A stretch of DNA of 64,000 nucleotides from NCBI GenBank assembly GCA_019055375.1, contig JAHQIW010003778.1, forward strand, positions 1 through 64,000, in the 5' to 3' direction. The stretch is from Parelaphostrongylus tenuis. Taxonomy: Eukaryota > Nematoda > Chromadorea > Rhabditida > Metastrongylidae. The notes under the pieces were generated by a model. The model saw only the letters and a list, made by a program, of their open reading frames with translations, had not been told where the DNA came from and did not search any database. A program made the translations under genes and the position numbers. Within the stretch, counting starts at the first letter, position 1, and each line of letters starts with the position of its first letter. Of this stretch, positions 46,720 to 58,999 are shown in pieces.

Positions 46720-47590
46720 TATGTTAGACAGCGATGAATGAATATTCGAGCCCATTCGCTGTACAAGAATTTGTCTAAGGTTGTTAGTAAACATTCGAAA
46801 GATTAAATCACCAATCAGGTAGTTGGATTTTTTTCTCAACACGCTTTTACAACGCTGTAGAATCCAAAATGGAATTGTGTTCTACATCAGCCGCGTGTTT
46901 TCATTTTTCTCGTGCATATAGTCTGCTGAAAGCACAAAAGACATATGAATGTGAAGAGAGAATCTCGTAGTATCTGAATCAATCGTTTTGTATATAGTTT
47001 CTTTCGTAGAGGAGAAAAAATTCTTAACTGAGCAAGTTGCATCCCACGTGTCTAATCCGTCAGGGCACCGGTCGCCCCACCTCCAAGCCCATGAGTTGGT
47101 TAGTAAACATGCCCCCCGAATATCTGAAACTCGATCAAATTTTACATATTATACTGCAGTGAAGCGGTCTTTCCAGAAAACAAGCACAGCGCTGGAATTA
47201 CTAATACATACCCTAGGCAATTATTATTCTTTGTCTGGAGAAAGACATCTGCCCGGCGAGGTGTAAAACACAAATGCTTTTCTACTGTTATAGCGCTATC
47301 AAAAAAGCTTTTCCGAAACAAATAAATTTTTTCGTTCTTCGGGAATTGTGCTATCGGAAGAGTAGTATTACTCCAAGGAAGGAATTTTGATACAAGCGAG
47401 ATAAGAAAAAACTCGTAGTCGTTTGAAGCATAATTTTACTTTCGACTCTACAACATTATAAAAAGGTGATTTGAAAAACTGGCTCTACGCGGAGATTTAG
47501 GCTTTCGAATGATTACTAACGCAACTATAGAATTTCTTTTACACCGAATGGGCTTGATTATTCACTCACCGCCGTCTAACTATAAAGTCA
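46720..47590. repeat. Hairpin family 1, palindromic copy
   Basis: The left arm near 46.72-47.0 kb ('gttagacagcgatgaatg', 'aacgctgtagaatccaaaa') and the right arm at 47.26-47.59 kb ('cgccgtctaactataaa', 'gaatgattactaacgcaac', reversed) are inverted copies. The internal part 46.90-47.02 kb ('ttttcatttttctcg', 'gtagtatctgaatcaatcg') matches 7.24-7.34 kb. Confidence 0.6.
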
Positions 47591-47643
47591 CTTTTACTAA
47601 GCAATTTGGAAAATGAGTTATACAAAGATGTCACTTTGCAATG

Positions 47644-47912
47644 ATTTTTAAGCCAAGCATGTCAGTGGTCTGTCAAACAGGGCTGACTTATAGAGCCCGA
47701 TACACTCTGTGTTTGGTGAATTCTTCACTGGACATAGAGTAAGCGTTGGCCGTCGCTAACTCTTAGTGTGGAGACTGGAGCACCCACAGAGATTAGCGAA
47801 AGACGAGAAATGGTAACTGCCCGACTGACGAGATCGCAAGATCGAAACACGTGTATCGGACCCTATAAGTCAGCCCTGTTTGACAGACCACTAACATGCG
47901 TGGCTCAAAAAT
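47644..47912. repeat. Hairpin element F, compact copy
   Basis: The left arm (gtcagtggtctgtcaaacag, ggctgacttatag) is mirrored almost perfectly at 47.85-47.91 kb (ctataagtcagccctgtttg, acagaccactaacatg). The inner part shares 'cccgatacac' and 'cccgactgacgag' with the 20.63-kb copy. No coding capacity. Confidence 0.8.
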
Positions 47913-48244
47913 GATTTCAATGCATATTGAATTTTGAGCTGTGGCTCCAAGAAAACACTCGACACGAAAGTTGAAGAAGTTACTGTTAACTTTGAGTTGG
48001 CGTAGTAATTTTTCAAAAAAAACTGTAGTAAGTAGAAATAAAGCTGCAGTACTTCATATCTCAAAGAAGCTTACCTGATCTAAATTGAAATCATGAACAA
48101 AAGAACAAGGATAACAGTAGTATAATAACAACAACCTTCTGAGAGGTCTCAAGTGATATATTCGAGATTCTGCCGGCCCCCCTATCCTAAATCGAAATTT
48201 ATAAAGACGGAAGGCTGCATAGAATGATAAAAACCGACATTAGT
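47913..48244. other. No recognised gene
   Basis: The first 60 nt ('ctccaagaaaacactcgac') are shared with 61.46 kb, so the repeat to which element F belongs extends beyond its palindrome. The rest is unassigned. Confidence 0.35.
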
Positions 48245-48340
48245 CATTTACTATACCATCCACTTTGTAATTATTTCTACAACAAAAAAGAACATTTACT
48301 ATACCATCCACTTTGTAATTATTTTTACAACAAAAAAGAA
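48245..48340. repeat. 48-bp tandem duplication
   Basis: Unit 48245-48292 is repeated at 48293-48340 with a single difference (ttatttctac against ttatttttac). Confidence 0.95.
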
Positions 48341-48714
48341 GTGTGTTAATCATCTTTGATGTCATTTATGACTTTCTCTTTTTCGTACAAGTCATTTTCC
48401 GATTTACGTCATGAGGCTATTCCCTTAACGGCATCGAGTTGTTTCAGCGTCGAACAAGCGTCATAACTGCATTTTGCATTTGGAAAACGGAAGTGATTAT
48501 ACAGTACCTTCTGAGGTTTCCTTGCACTATTCTAGCTCAGCGATATTACAAAGATCGATTCGTTTTCATCCTTGCCTGTAGGCTGGAAAATACATAACTA
48601 TGTGATCTATGAACTCACAGATATCAGTATTTTTCCTGGCAGTCCAGTCTTTGTGCGTTGATGTGCACGCACAGCAGAGCGCTATTTTTGGCTTTTCCTG
48701 GATACCTTTTCGAC
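48341..48714. other. No recognised content
   Basis: Unassigned DNA. Confidence 0.35.
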
Positions 48715-48972
48715 AGTCGACCTCCATCTTCTTCGCCATCGCGACGTTTACGGCTTGCGCGCGGGAGATCCAGTTTCCATGTTGATGGCTAGATGCTTTC
48801 CATTTCCATCAGCAAACTTGGTTAGCCTTCTCCTATACCGCGACCTTTGCGTCCTTCTCCCTATCGATAATGATCGTCCAAGCAGCGACGATTTTCTTGC
48901 GCCACGACTTCCGCAAGGGCTCACTGATCGTGATCCTTCGTGTTTTTGACGACTAGGCACGCCCTGCTGCAT
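48700..48972 (-). pseudogene. Arg/Ser-rich exon-like fragment
   Basis: The minus strand encodes SRQKHEGSRSVSPCGSRGA then GRSLSIGRRTQRSRYRRR. After a shift it reads SRKRRDGEEDGGRLSKR. This resembles an RS-type domain of a splicing factor, but the frame is broken and no RNA-binding domain is nearby. Low-complexity sequence makes a firm call impossible. Confidence 0.25.
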
Positions 48973-49734
48973 GTTAATGACTGAAATAAAAAATCGAAGT
49001 AAAATGAAATAAAGCCAAAATAGAATAAACTGGAGTAAAAAATGAATAGTCTTGTTTCAATCCCATTCTTCGATTTCTGAAACGCCCAGATGACGAGGGC
49101 GTATCTAGTGCAAAAGATGTTCATTTTTCAACAAATCGACAAACAAGATTGGCAGCATTCATCAGCAAGACCAATATCGCTGCTATCAACGATGGCATAA
49201 ATACTCAAAGACAGTTTTACTGATCTATGAAAACTGCTACCTCATCATCTTTGCAATGGCGTGGAAGACCGAGTACGTTCTTGAGCAAAGTCAGCTGATC
49301 TGGATAAAGTTTTTCCAAAAGACAACTTTTTTTTGTTTTTTCTACCGATTTTTTCTTGAACTCGAACCTAAACATGAAAGGTTATGATTCGCGTGCAATC
49401 GGGAATATAGAATAGGTAATGGCTCCGCAAAAGAGTAAAGAGATTCATAATCTATGACGCTTTTGATATCCATAAGCAACGAAAAACATCAAAATGACTT
49501 ATCAAAACGAACCCTGTGAATCATTGACTATCTTCCTCAGTGGTGGAAGTTCTTGCGACAATTCCCATATAGTATTCGATGAACCGTTCTCAATTTATCG
49601 GCACTGTGTTTTTCCATATCTGCGCAACTGCAATTTTCCTTACGCAGGTGTGTTAATATAACAGCCAAAACAGTACCGATAACATATAATCTACGTATAT
49701 AAGCAAAAAATATCCACCATCACCTGTACCCATC
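48973..49734. other. No recognised content
   Basis: AT-rich DNA between the Arg/Ser-rich fragment and the LINE 3' end. Confidence 0.35.
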
Positions 49735-52700
49735 ACCTGTATCACCTGTTACCCCGTTGACAGTCGAGTTACTCGAGCGGGTACCAGCAACACTTCCATT
49801 TTTCCTATCGCATTCAGTAGTAGCCCAGTGGGTTCTCCTCGCTCTAGAGATTCGCTGATCTTCATAACTTTCTTCCATGCCTTTCGTGAAGAAATCGGAC
49901 CATCGGGTCAGTGGTATTCCTGTAGAGCGCTTGATAACTCAAGAAATAAAATCGGTAACGCCTTTGGTCCACTGGTTGTCGTTCAAGCTTATCACGTGTC
50001 CGGATCACCTTATTTTCGATATAATGGTGCATAGAACGGCGTCTTTGACCATTCATCTTGGCTTGGGTCGAAAATTCAACTCATTCATTTCAGCTGCGTG
50101 ATAAGGGGTACCCCTAGCATCGACCTTTTGACTGCGCGTTCAATAACGTCAATTAATCTTTCGTCCTGCTTACCTAGCGACCACGTTTCTGCTGCATAAG
50201 TTAAAACAGGGATAATCGTCGAGTCGAAAAGGTCGGCACGGTGTTCTTTGTCCTCATCACTACATCTTCAGTGCTCTAGAAAACTCCTCAAGCCGCTCGT
50301 TTCCCCTGCTCAAATGTGGAGCTAGGTCGTTTATCATGTTGATTTTACGACCTAGATAGACGTAATTGGAACATTAGCAGATGTTCGTTTCGTTGAGCAG
50401 GAATTGGTCATTCAAAACTCATCCGCTCCTCATAAACAGCGTTTTCGTCAGATTTAGTTGAAGACCAATCTATCCACAGGCATTGTCGAAATCGTTCAAC
50501 TTTCGTTCCACTTGGTTGATGCTTAGTGTTATGAGAATGATATCATCAGCAAGGCGAAGATGGTTCAATTGACGGAAGTCAATTTTCACTTACACATTTT
50601 CCCATTCTAATGTATACAAGACGTTTCGAGGGTGGCAGTAAAAAATTTGGCAAAATTGTATCGCCTTGTCAAACCCCTCTTCTTGGGTCGATGGTGATAT
50701 TGATGAGGAATCAAGATATTTAGGGTGTAAAATTTTATATAGCTTACGAAGGACTATTATGAGCCTAGTAGAGACGCCCTGGTTATTCAGAGCCTCCATA
50801 ACCTCCTCTGTTCCCACTGAATCAAGGGCTTTCTTCAATCGAAAAGTGAGACAGAGCGATATTTTGTACTCTTGCAGAATTTCAATAAGTTTCGTGATCG
50901 TGTGGATGTGGTCCATGGTACTGAATCATTTTTGAAACCTTGCTTGTGCACGTGGCTGCCCTTCGTCCAGTTTCCTGTCAAGCCTTTTTTAGGACAACTC
51001 GAGTGAAGAGTTTTCAAGCAGCGGACAGCAAGCAGATTGAGGCATAATTTCCTATGTCGTGAAGGTCTCCGTTTTGAACAGCAACGTGGTCTCGCTAATT
51101 TTTCACTGAATAGGAACCTTGCATTCTGACAGGTAGCGAGTGAAGGGTCGAGCCAAGGTGTTGATGAGAACTGGCGGTAGGCTCTTCACGTGTTCTGGTC
51201 TAATCCTACTTGAACAGGGTGTTGTTCTGTCCTCCATCAACGATATAGCATGTCGGATTTTAAAAGGGAGGACTGGTAGAACGACAAATTTTTCCTGTTT
51301 GAAGTCATATGATGGTAAGAGGACATGGCTAGCGAAGAGATCCGAGTAGTACTAGTGGACGATTTTCTCCATTGCCCTTCTAGAAGCTGTAAGTGCCCCG
51401 TTAATGCGTCGGAGTGCAGTCATCTTGGTCTTATTATAACTGGCTAAGTCACGCTGGGCTCTTCTTAGCTTCTACAGCTTATGCTATGACTGCTGCTCGT
51501 CTCTCTTTATAATCTTCCTTTATTGCTTCTCTGCAGCATTTCGCAAGTTCGGACGCAAGGTTTCGGTTGCCTATAGCTCGTGCGATTCCACGCTGACGCA
51601 TAGCTCGAGTGTCTGCGGAGACGGAGACAAGCGCCTCTTCGTCACTTTAGATACTTCGGCTTTTATAGCGCCAACCTGGAGATACTCAACGAACAGGAGC
51701 CGACTAGTGATTTGAATACGTCCCAATTTATGATAGTTCTGAAACTGCGCTGTTCAAATTTATCTGCTTTCTCTCCTTTCCTTGAAGAACGGATGGTTTG
51801 GCGAAAAGCGCGATGGTCTTCTGATCCTGTGTAGAACTTAGAAACAACAGCTACATCGGTCACGCAAAACTTTCAATTTATTATGATGTGATCTATTTCG
51901 TTGTGGTGCTCTTCGTTGGGAGACTCCCACGTATATCGTTGAGAGTGAGGTTTTGGAAATGTAAGGTACCATGGATGGTTCGGGTCGTCATGATAGACTT
52001 AGATAGATTCTCATCCTGTGCATTCCATTCTAGTCCGTGGGTCCTAATGTTAAATTCCTCAGACTTTCTTCTAGGTCGAACTTTCGCATGAAAATCTCCA
52101 AAAATGACCCTGAAGAAAGCATGGTCTTCTTTGAAGAATTCTTCCAGCTCACTATAAAACTCTTCAACTTCGTCTTCGTCATTGCTTGGTGCTGGTGCGT
52201 AAGCAAGGAAGATGGTCAAAGCCGGCATAGAACCACATCGTTTCAACCGTAATTGTCCGATACAGGATGTTAATTGTTCAGATGAATCAATGTTTACAGT
52301 CGAATTCGAATCGATAAGGACGCCATCAGATGTTATGAACACCGTGAAAAGTATGGCGCCTTCTCGTTTTGGCCAGGCCAATGACGTCGTATCTTATCCT
52401 TTTTACCTGAATCGGCAGATCTTCTACAGCGGATTGGTGAGCAAGTGTTCTTGCATTGTAGATGCACATCCACATTTTAGTCCGTTCGATTTCGAAAGCC
52501 TAGTTTGGCGTTGAGATCTTAGCAGCCTCTCCGCACTTGTCCTACCTGGCGCTGCAGTACCAGGGGCTCTTTCAGAGCTAGGGGAATGAGGCTCATATTT
52601 CTTACTCTTTTTGGCATTCTGATACTCAACGTATAGCTTGCCATGTTCTAAATGTGGGGGCTGAGTAGTCACGAGTAGCTTGCCACTCTCTCTCCTAGGA

Positions 52701-52970
52701 GAGGGAGAAGCTTTGTTGGAGGCGACTCCTAACCGCCTCCCATGTACTTCTCAGCAGCTTGATTGCAGGCTTTTGGCCGACTTGACTCGTAGAAATAGAG
52801 TTTAGTTAAATCGGCGCCGCACAAGCAGGGGACTCGTCCCCTAAATCCACCTGCATCATGGGAAGCACAGTCGCTTTTGGCTTGCGTTGAGTTTTCCTAT
52901 CTACCACCTGCAAACTCGCCACGTGTTCTCCCGACTAACCGGGCGCGATTTCTCAAAGAGGAAGGATATA
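49735..52970 (-). mobile_element. RTE-type LINE copy 2, nearly full length, inactive
   Basis: From the 5' end at about 52970 downward, there is a leader of about 500 bp, then the endonuclease from about 52.5 kb (LAYAPAPSNDEDEVEEFY, RVIFGDFHAKV, a HGLEWNAQ-type block; 51893-52381). The linker follows, then the reverse transcriptase (HIHTITKLIEILQEYKISL, LKKALDSVGTEEVMEAL near 50.75-50.9 kb) and the C-terminal region to about 49.75 kb. The 3' tail on the minus strand has about three ACAGGTGAT-like repeats, a typical RTE ending. Frameshifts and stops are scattered, and the RQGD and FADD blocks are not readable in one frame. It meets copy 3 head to head at about 52970-52980. Confidence 0.9.
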
Positions 52971-52974
52971 TACA

Positions 52975-53610
52975 CATATCGTCTCCCTCCTTGAGGAATC
53001 GCGGAGCCCGCGCGATGGCAAGTGACGCGTCCCCAGGTGTGGATAGGAAAATTAAGCGCGAGCAAACAGCCACTGTGTGCATCCCAGAGACGCATTTGGA
53101 TTTAGGGCTAAACTTCTTGTTTCTGCAGCGTCAGTTTGACAGACCTCTCTTCTACGAGTCTTACTGGCCAATAGTCTGCAGCCAAGGCTGAGAGTTGCCT
53201 CCAACAGCGAAGCTTTTTTGCACCTATGAGAGAGACTGGGTACTACTCATAAACACCCAACCTTAAGTTTAGTGTTTAGAAAGCCGTACGTTGGGCATCA
53301 AAACAGCAAAGAAAATGGGGACTATTCCCCTAACTCCGGAAAAGCCTTCCTAGCGGCAGCGTCGACTAGGGCGAATATGGAGAGGTTGTTAAAATCTCAG
53401 TGCTAAACTAGGTTGCCAAAATCTGCAAGACTAAAGTGGAGATCTGTCCCCATAATGCACTAACACTTGCATATGGATCTTTTGTAGAAGATCTATCAAC
53501 GCAGCAGCAAGGACAAGGTGCGAAGTCATTGCCAAATCGAATTTGACCGTTAACATCGGATCATTTGAGTAATAAAAAGCATGGAAGGAAGAAACTCTAC
53601 CTAGTAGAAC
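52975..53610 (+). mobile_element. RTE-type LINE copy 3, 5' leader and endonuclease start only
   Basis: It begins near 'ctccctccttgaggaatcgc' and carries the same leader as copies 2, 4 and 5 ('acgcgtccccaggtgtgga', 'cttctacgagtc', 'gttgcctccaacag'). The start of the endonuclease near 53.43-53.5 kb is joined, after an internal deletion, to the FDLTVNIGSFE block at about 53.54 kb. Nothing of the reverse transcriptase follows. Confidence 0.8.
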
Positions 53611-53689
53611 GTGTGACAAACGACATGGACTAGAATAGAACAAACAGGGTTAGGGGCTATTTGAGTTCATCACGACCTTCATCACTCTT

Positions 53690-53960
53690 TGTGAGTGTTG
53701 CACTTTAGACACTTCATTTGATCCGTCTTCACGGTTTTTTTTTTCACTGTGCGGATCCCAGTACTTCTAACATTTAATTCGCTTTTTGTCTTTTTCTTGA
53801 ATGTCGTGGAATACTGGTTGAGCCACTCTCCTTTCAATCGCCAAGATAGCTAAGCTGTGGCGTTCCATGAGGCGCTGATGTTGATTGCCGGAGATAGTTG
53901 GAGAGAGGAGTGGAGTTCGGCTCACTGCGACGAGCACCATATGCACTCGGTCACGGCTCC
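53690..53960 (+). repeat. Dispersed repeat D, copy 1
   Basis: 'tgatccgtcttcac', 'cagtacttcta', 'gaatgtcgtg' and 'aagatagctaagctg' occur in the same order at 57.93-58.25 kb. Identity is moderate and no coding capacity is recognised. Confidence 0.5.
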
Positions 53961-54900
53961 CCGATGGTAAATAAATTGGAGTGTCATTACTGCTAATCCG
54001 CTAACCTTGAATTTGCCAACAACGTTGTGTTCTCAACAAACTAATTGGATCCTAGTGTGCACTCGCGACTTATATACACGTGCTCTCGTGGTAGAGAATT
54101 TCTTTGAAATCGCCATGGCAGAATTTCTTATATTAAGCTATTGCGTAAGACAGACTCAAGGCGTTAGCGCCGCCTTGTCGCACGTGATAGGGAGTAGTGC
54201 ATTGTGTAGTGCGGTTAATGATGCGGTCGATCGGGATAAAATCGGCTGACTTGATTTCCTACCACGGCGCTTCATTGGAAATTGTACAGGTATTCACGCG
54301 GCATTACCCATTGGCGAAGTAAAATCAATGTCTTAGGTATCCCCAGCAACTCCGCTCATCAGTAGACGGCTCATCTGCTCCTCCACACATCGAGTGTACA
54401 ATCAGCGATTTACCGAAACATTCGGTCTCCGATGCTCATCTGCAAGGCGGCTGCCTCAAGCAACAGTACTAATACTCCATTTACTGTGTGCTAGTCCGCT
54501 ATCGTCAAATTCGCCGTCGTCGTCAATAGGACCTCTCGCTCATCATATCAGAGCATATACTGCTTGGAGCTAGATGGCAACTGTCGGCATGTCTGGACCA
54601 GTCGAAAGAGGAACTAATCGGCATCAGACTGCTCCGCGACAGCATCTAAAAAATCAGTATACCAGTATTCCGTCGTCATCGTTCACCAACACTCGTGTAT
54701 GGATTGCCCTTGTCAAAAAGATTGCGCACATATCGACCGAATGATAAGCTCCAGGCAAGCAGATGGCGACGAAGGGTGCTAGAGAATTACTATCGACTAC
54801 AGGTGGTGTGAAGAAGCCTTATTGTTAATGTACTGACACGTCGCTCTGATGCTGAAAGTTTTTCTGGTGAATGTTATTAGATATATCGCCACGTATGGCC
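53961..54900. other. GC-richer unassigned block
   Basis: 54.26-54.85 kb is clearly less AT-rich than its surroundings, has CpG-containing words, and shows medium open stretches in several frames (for example PQQLRSSVDGSSAPPHIE near 54.34 kb) broken by stops. It may be an old coding or transposon remnant. I do not recognise a family. Confidence 0.3.
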
Positions 54901-56285
54901 AACATTGCAAAGAGAAACACCCGCACCACTATAATCGTGATTAATGCTTTGAAACGTCATGATAGATTTACCTACTCATGATGTAATTGCTGACATCCGT
55001 ACCTTACCCGGCTTATTTTTGCACAATGCGCATCAGCGTAACTTACTTATTGCCTGAGTTATAATTCGTGTTGTAGCAACGTCGTTGTGTAGATAAAGGT
55101 TTAAATGCCAAGCTTGAAACATCGTTTAAAAATTAGAGTGGCAAATTCCATTCTCAGCACAACATTCATCATTGAACCGCCACAAGAATTGCTTCGATGC
55201 TGGAATAACAGCAGATGCGATGTTTTCTTTTCATGGTTAGTCCCGGTACGTCTGTCCGACTTGTGCTAGGTTCGGAGCCTTTTTTCGCGATACAGTGAAC
55301 TGTGCAAAACAAAGTTGAATTTCGAACCTTATCAAATAAATGACTTTTCTTTGGTTATTCACTCCACAGTCGCATTTTTTAGGTCTACGGCCAATTTCCT
55401 CTCGAATGTCAAGCAAAGCCTTTCATATTTCCCAAAGTTTCTGCATGACATATTATTTATTGGGGTAGGTTCGTGGAAAGATTAAGTTTATTTTATCCAA
55501 GGAGGGATCCTCAGTGAGAAAAAGAAGAGGGAGAGGAAACTTGTTGTACTTCAAAGGATCAGTCATTGATTGTTACCGGAGTGACGATCTTGGTTAGGTT
55601 TCTATTTAAAATTTATTTTTCACTATCAAACCTGAAAGAAGTGCTCTAGATAATGTGTATTTCTATTGCATATAATTTGCCTCCCATGATTCGTTTCTTC
55701 CTCCACAAGGTAATGAATCATTTTAGCACAACGACACCGAGGCGTTAGACTTCTTATTTAGGGTGGGCAATTACTAATGAATCGTTGGGTACGACAGACC
55801 CACGGCGCCGCCTCTGCCGCTTCGCACGGTGATGTGCATCCAGCTGAATGTTTTTCTATAGACTTTGATTGCCGTTTATTATCAAAAAATAGACATCCTT
55901 AGAAGTAGCTATTGTGTTTGTACTGTAATGTATTGTATTGTCACAATATTTGAATAGTATTATTATTGCTGATTCAAATTTGGATATGCTATATGTAAAT
56001 GTGTTGCACTATTAATATCGTTAACAGTGTCAAATAAATGATAATAAATAAATTATTTAATTACTTGCTTGTATTATTATGTTACATGAGATATGGTCTA
56101 GTATTGTCACCAAGAGTTTGAAGGAAAACCTCCGGTAACGGAGATATGCTTGAATGAGCGACATAATTTAATTCTTGATGTTACAGAGCAATAACGATTC
56201 CATTATGAAAATAAGACACATCATTTAATTTCTTTTCATTTAGAATTCCTTCTTATTCAATCACTTGTAGCGGTGCTATGATGTT
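54901..56285. other. No recognised content
   Basis: AT-rich DNA without an exon, tRNA-like head or repeat that I can name. Confidence 0.4.
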
Positions 56286-56480
56286 ATAAATATACAAATA
56301 CTCATGTGGAGTGATGTGCAACACTTTTGTGTCAGGAAGAATTCGAATCCACATTCCGCTCGATTGGAAACAACCACCCTTCACTGAGCTGAAGGAGCAA
56401 AAATAAAATGCGTTTCACGCTCAGCATGCTATTCGCTCTCCTATGGTTGTGGACGCCAAACTCTTGTTAGTCAATCGATA
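56286..56480 (-). repeat. SINE-like repeat family B, diverged minus copy
   Basis: 'tgtggagtgatgtgcaacac', 'tttgtgtcaggaag' and 'attcgaatccacattcc' are the reversed tail and B-box region, as at 36.84 kb. Confidence 0.5.
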
Positions 56481-57929
56481 GCCCAATATTTTAGACAATT
56501 ATTACATTACAACTAATTCCTCAAGAGGTCTTTACGTAGCGCTTTAAAAGCGAAAAGAAGGTTATATTTCACTCCCCAAAGTAGTGATTTCGCCACTCTT
56601 ACGTTATAGCCGGCTTGCTGGCAGGAAAGTTAAGTAAAGCAAGTAAGCAAGTAAAGTTTATTGTAAGAGGTGGTTCATTGCCACAAAGGATGGAACACCA
56701 TGGAGAAAACTTCTGTAAGGGTAATTTTGGATACTGCAAAAAGTGATTCAATTTCAACAACGTTGAACACTTTTTTTCTCATTTTATCATTGTTTTTGTA
56801 ATCATTCGATGGCCTAAATAATGTTGATATTACAATCAAGTTTGCTCAATGGGAAAGAAGTTTCTATAATAAGCTATACTGAAAAAAAAGAAGACAGTGT
56901 CATGCTTCCGGCGTATTTAGTTTGTCGTTATAACTTTACAGCAGATTTATTGGCACTTATACAGGGATTTTTGACTTTAATAAAGCATTGTCGCCATTAA
57001 AAGATAGATCATTATTGAAGAAATCCCCAAAAGCGCAATTTTAGTGAAAAGCACGTCCAATGGTCCTAAAAGTCTATGCACAATACTAAACCTACGTCCT
57101 TGATATAACAGAGCATTTCCAATTCTTTTTTCCACATTTCTTTCTACAGCAGTATGAGTTTAAGTAGAAAGCACATTTTTACAATGGATGAAATTCAAAG
57201 GGTACTTGCACAAAGGATTTTCAGTAATCAGTCGGGACAAACCTTGATAGAGTCCGCATTCATTTTGTGGAGCACTTCTTTAAAAAGAGTGCAATTTCCT
57301 CACCTCAGATTTTTGGGATTTCTCACTGATGTTGTAGACATTCTATGCAAACCATTCAACAATGAGCAGCTTATACAATTAGTACCAGTCAACTCGAAAT
57401 TACTTTTGCTCATACATTAGCACCAATAAACAACAGATCTTTGTTGCGCTCAAATTCTTCTTTTGCAATAAGAATGTTGCACTTCCTACTTCTCCCATTT
57501 ATATTGTCAGCAGCCACCTCATAGCTAAGAAAATGGAGAGTCTAGTGATAAATTTCATTTTCTGAAAGGCCTTCTTAGTACAAAACACAAACGAAGAGAG
57601 GACTAGGCCTTAGCTCTGAGGAGGCAAGTTCGTTGGATAGGCAGATTTTGTTAGCAGTTATACAGCAATGCTTAATAATAAATGCACTTTAGTCTCATTA
57701 AAAAAACAGGATGTCACTAAAACGGCTTTCCCAAAGCTATTTTTGGTGAGGTAATTATATGTATGCTAACAATCCTCATTTTCCTTTATAAAAACAGCAT
57801 CGTTCGGAAATAAGCAGGTGCACTGCTCATTGTGCATTCTTGTTGACAAGCTTGTCACATTGTGAGCGTATTTTTCCACTAATCGTTAATCTGATCACCA
57901 TAGATACATCTACTCTGCAATACCTTTTT
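56481..57929. other. No recognised gene
   Basis: An 88-codon plus-strand ORF at 57154-57420 has no recognised family. Its word 'gagcacttctttaaa' also occurs at 24.69 kb, hinting at a shared repeat. The rest is unassigned. Confidence 0.3.
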
Positions 57930-58270
57930 AACACTTCAATGATCCGTCTTCACCGTGGGCTTTTTTCACTGTGAGCATTCCAGTACTTCTGGAACTCAAT
58001 TGGTCAGTTCGCTTTCTTTGTTAAATGTCGTGCAACGATGGCTAAGTGCGTCTTCTAGCACTCTCAAAGATAGCCAAATTGCAGCATCCACAGGGCGTTC
58101 GTTGTTTTCGGCGGAAAACGTTGGGAGTGGGGTCTTGCTCGGCGTGCGCGCCTCAGACAGCATTACAACCATTCGGCCACGGCGCATCCGTTCTACAATC
58201 AGCCTCTAGATATTGGACATGCAGAGTATGCAGGAGTCGACTAGTTTCTTTTACTCAGGTATTTCGTTTT
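57930..58270 (+). repeat. Dispersed repeat D, copy 2
   Basis: Matches 53.69-53.96 kb in order and orientation and extends further ('cattcggccacggcgcatcc'). Confidence 0.5.
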
Positions 58271-58999
58271 CTTGCACATTTCCCCGTGCCATCAAAGTAG
58301 GATAAGATTCTGGGTAACGACACCGTCTATGACCATTTACCAATAATTCTCTATCATTGTCCTCTTGATGTGATTGGGCACAATAAATTGCACTATGGTC
58401 TAGAGCTTTGAAGGCTTCCTTTCATCAAGGCTCAGAAAGGTCAAACTGGCTCTCAAGGAGTTCTATATTCGGGGAGGAGTATCTCCGAAGAAAGCCAGTG
58501 TTGAGAATCAACAAAGAACAAATGAAAAATATGTAGTACTCAATGGTTATTCTGACTGCCTTTGTAGCTTTTTGCACAAAGTTTTTTCGTAACGCCACTT
58601 CGTATATGAACCGCAAAAAATTCGTAAAACTCAGCAAAGTATATGGATGCAAGCGCTGAACATGCAGGAGGATACTCATGCAAAGCAGGGCAGACACAGT
58701 CTGCGTTTTACAGATGGACGCCGCAAACACCTGCACGTGATTAAATCGAAGTTTTTTCAAAAGTCTTGAACTTGAAGGATGTAAAGGGAATTTTTAGGGC
58801 AACAGACTATATATTACGTAGATCATGCAAAATGGGCATGTACAGTGGCGTGAAGATCAATGCTCGTAGCAAATAAAAATTGTTATATAAAAGACAAGAA
58901 TTCTTTTAACGAAAGAAAAAATGCTTAATTATAATTCTTCACAAATCCCAACGTCTGAAGTACACTAATAATATGAAGGTATTTTTCCGTTGATGCCAC
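58271..58999. other. No recognised gene
   Basis: A 111-codon minus-strand ORF at 58425-58760 is Leu/Phe-rich (FFICSLLILNTGFL) and could be chance in AT-rich DNA. Confidence 0.3.

Noticed and set aside
52877..53191. 104-codon ORF and its mirrored minus-strand ORFs
   Set aside because: They arise from the inverted non-coding leaders of two RTE copies.
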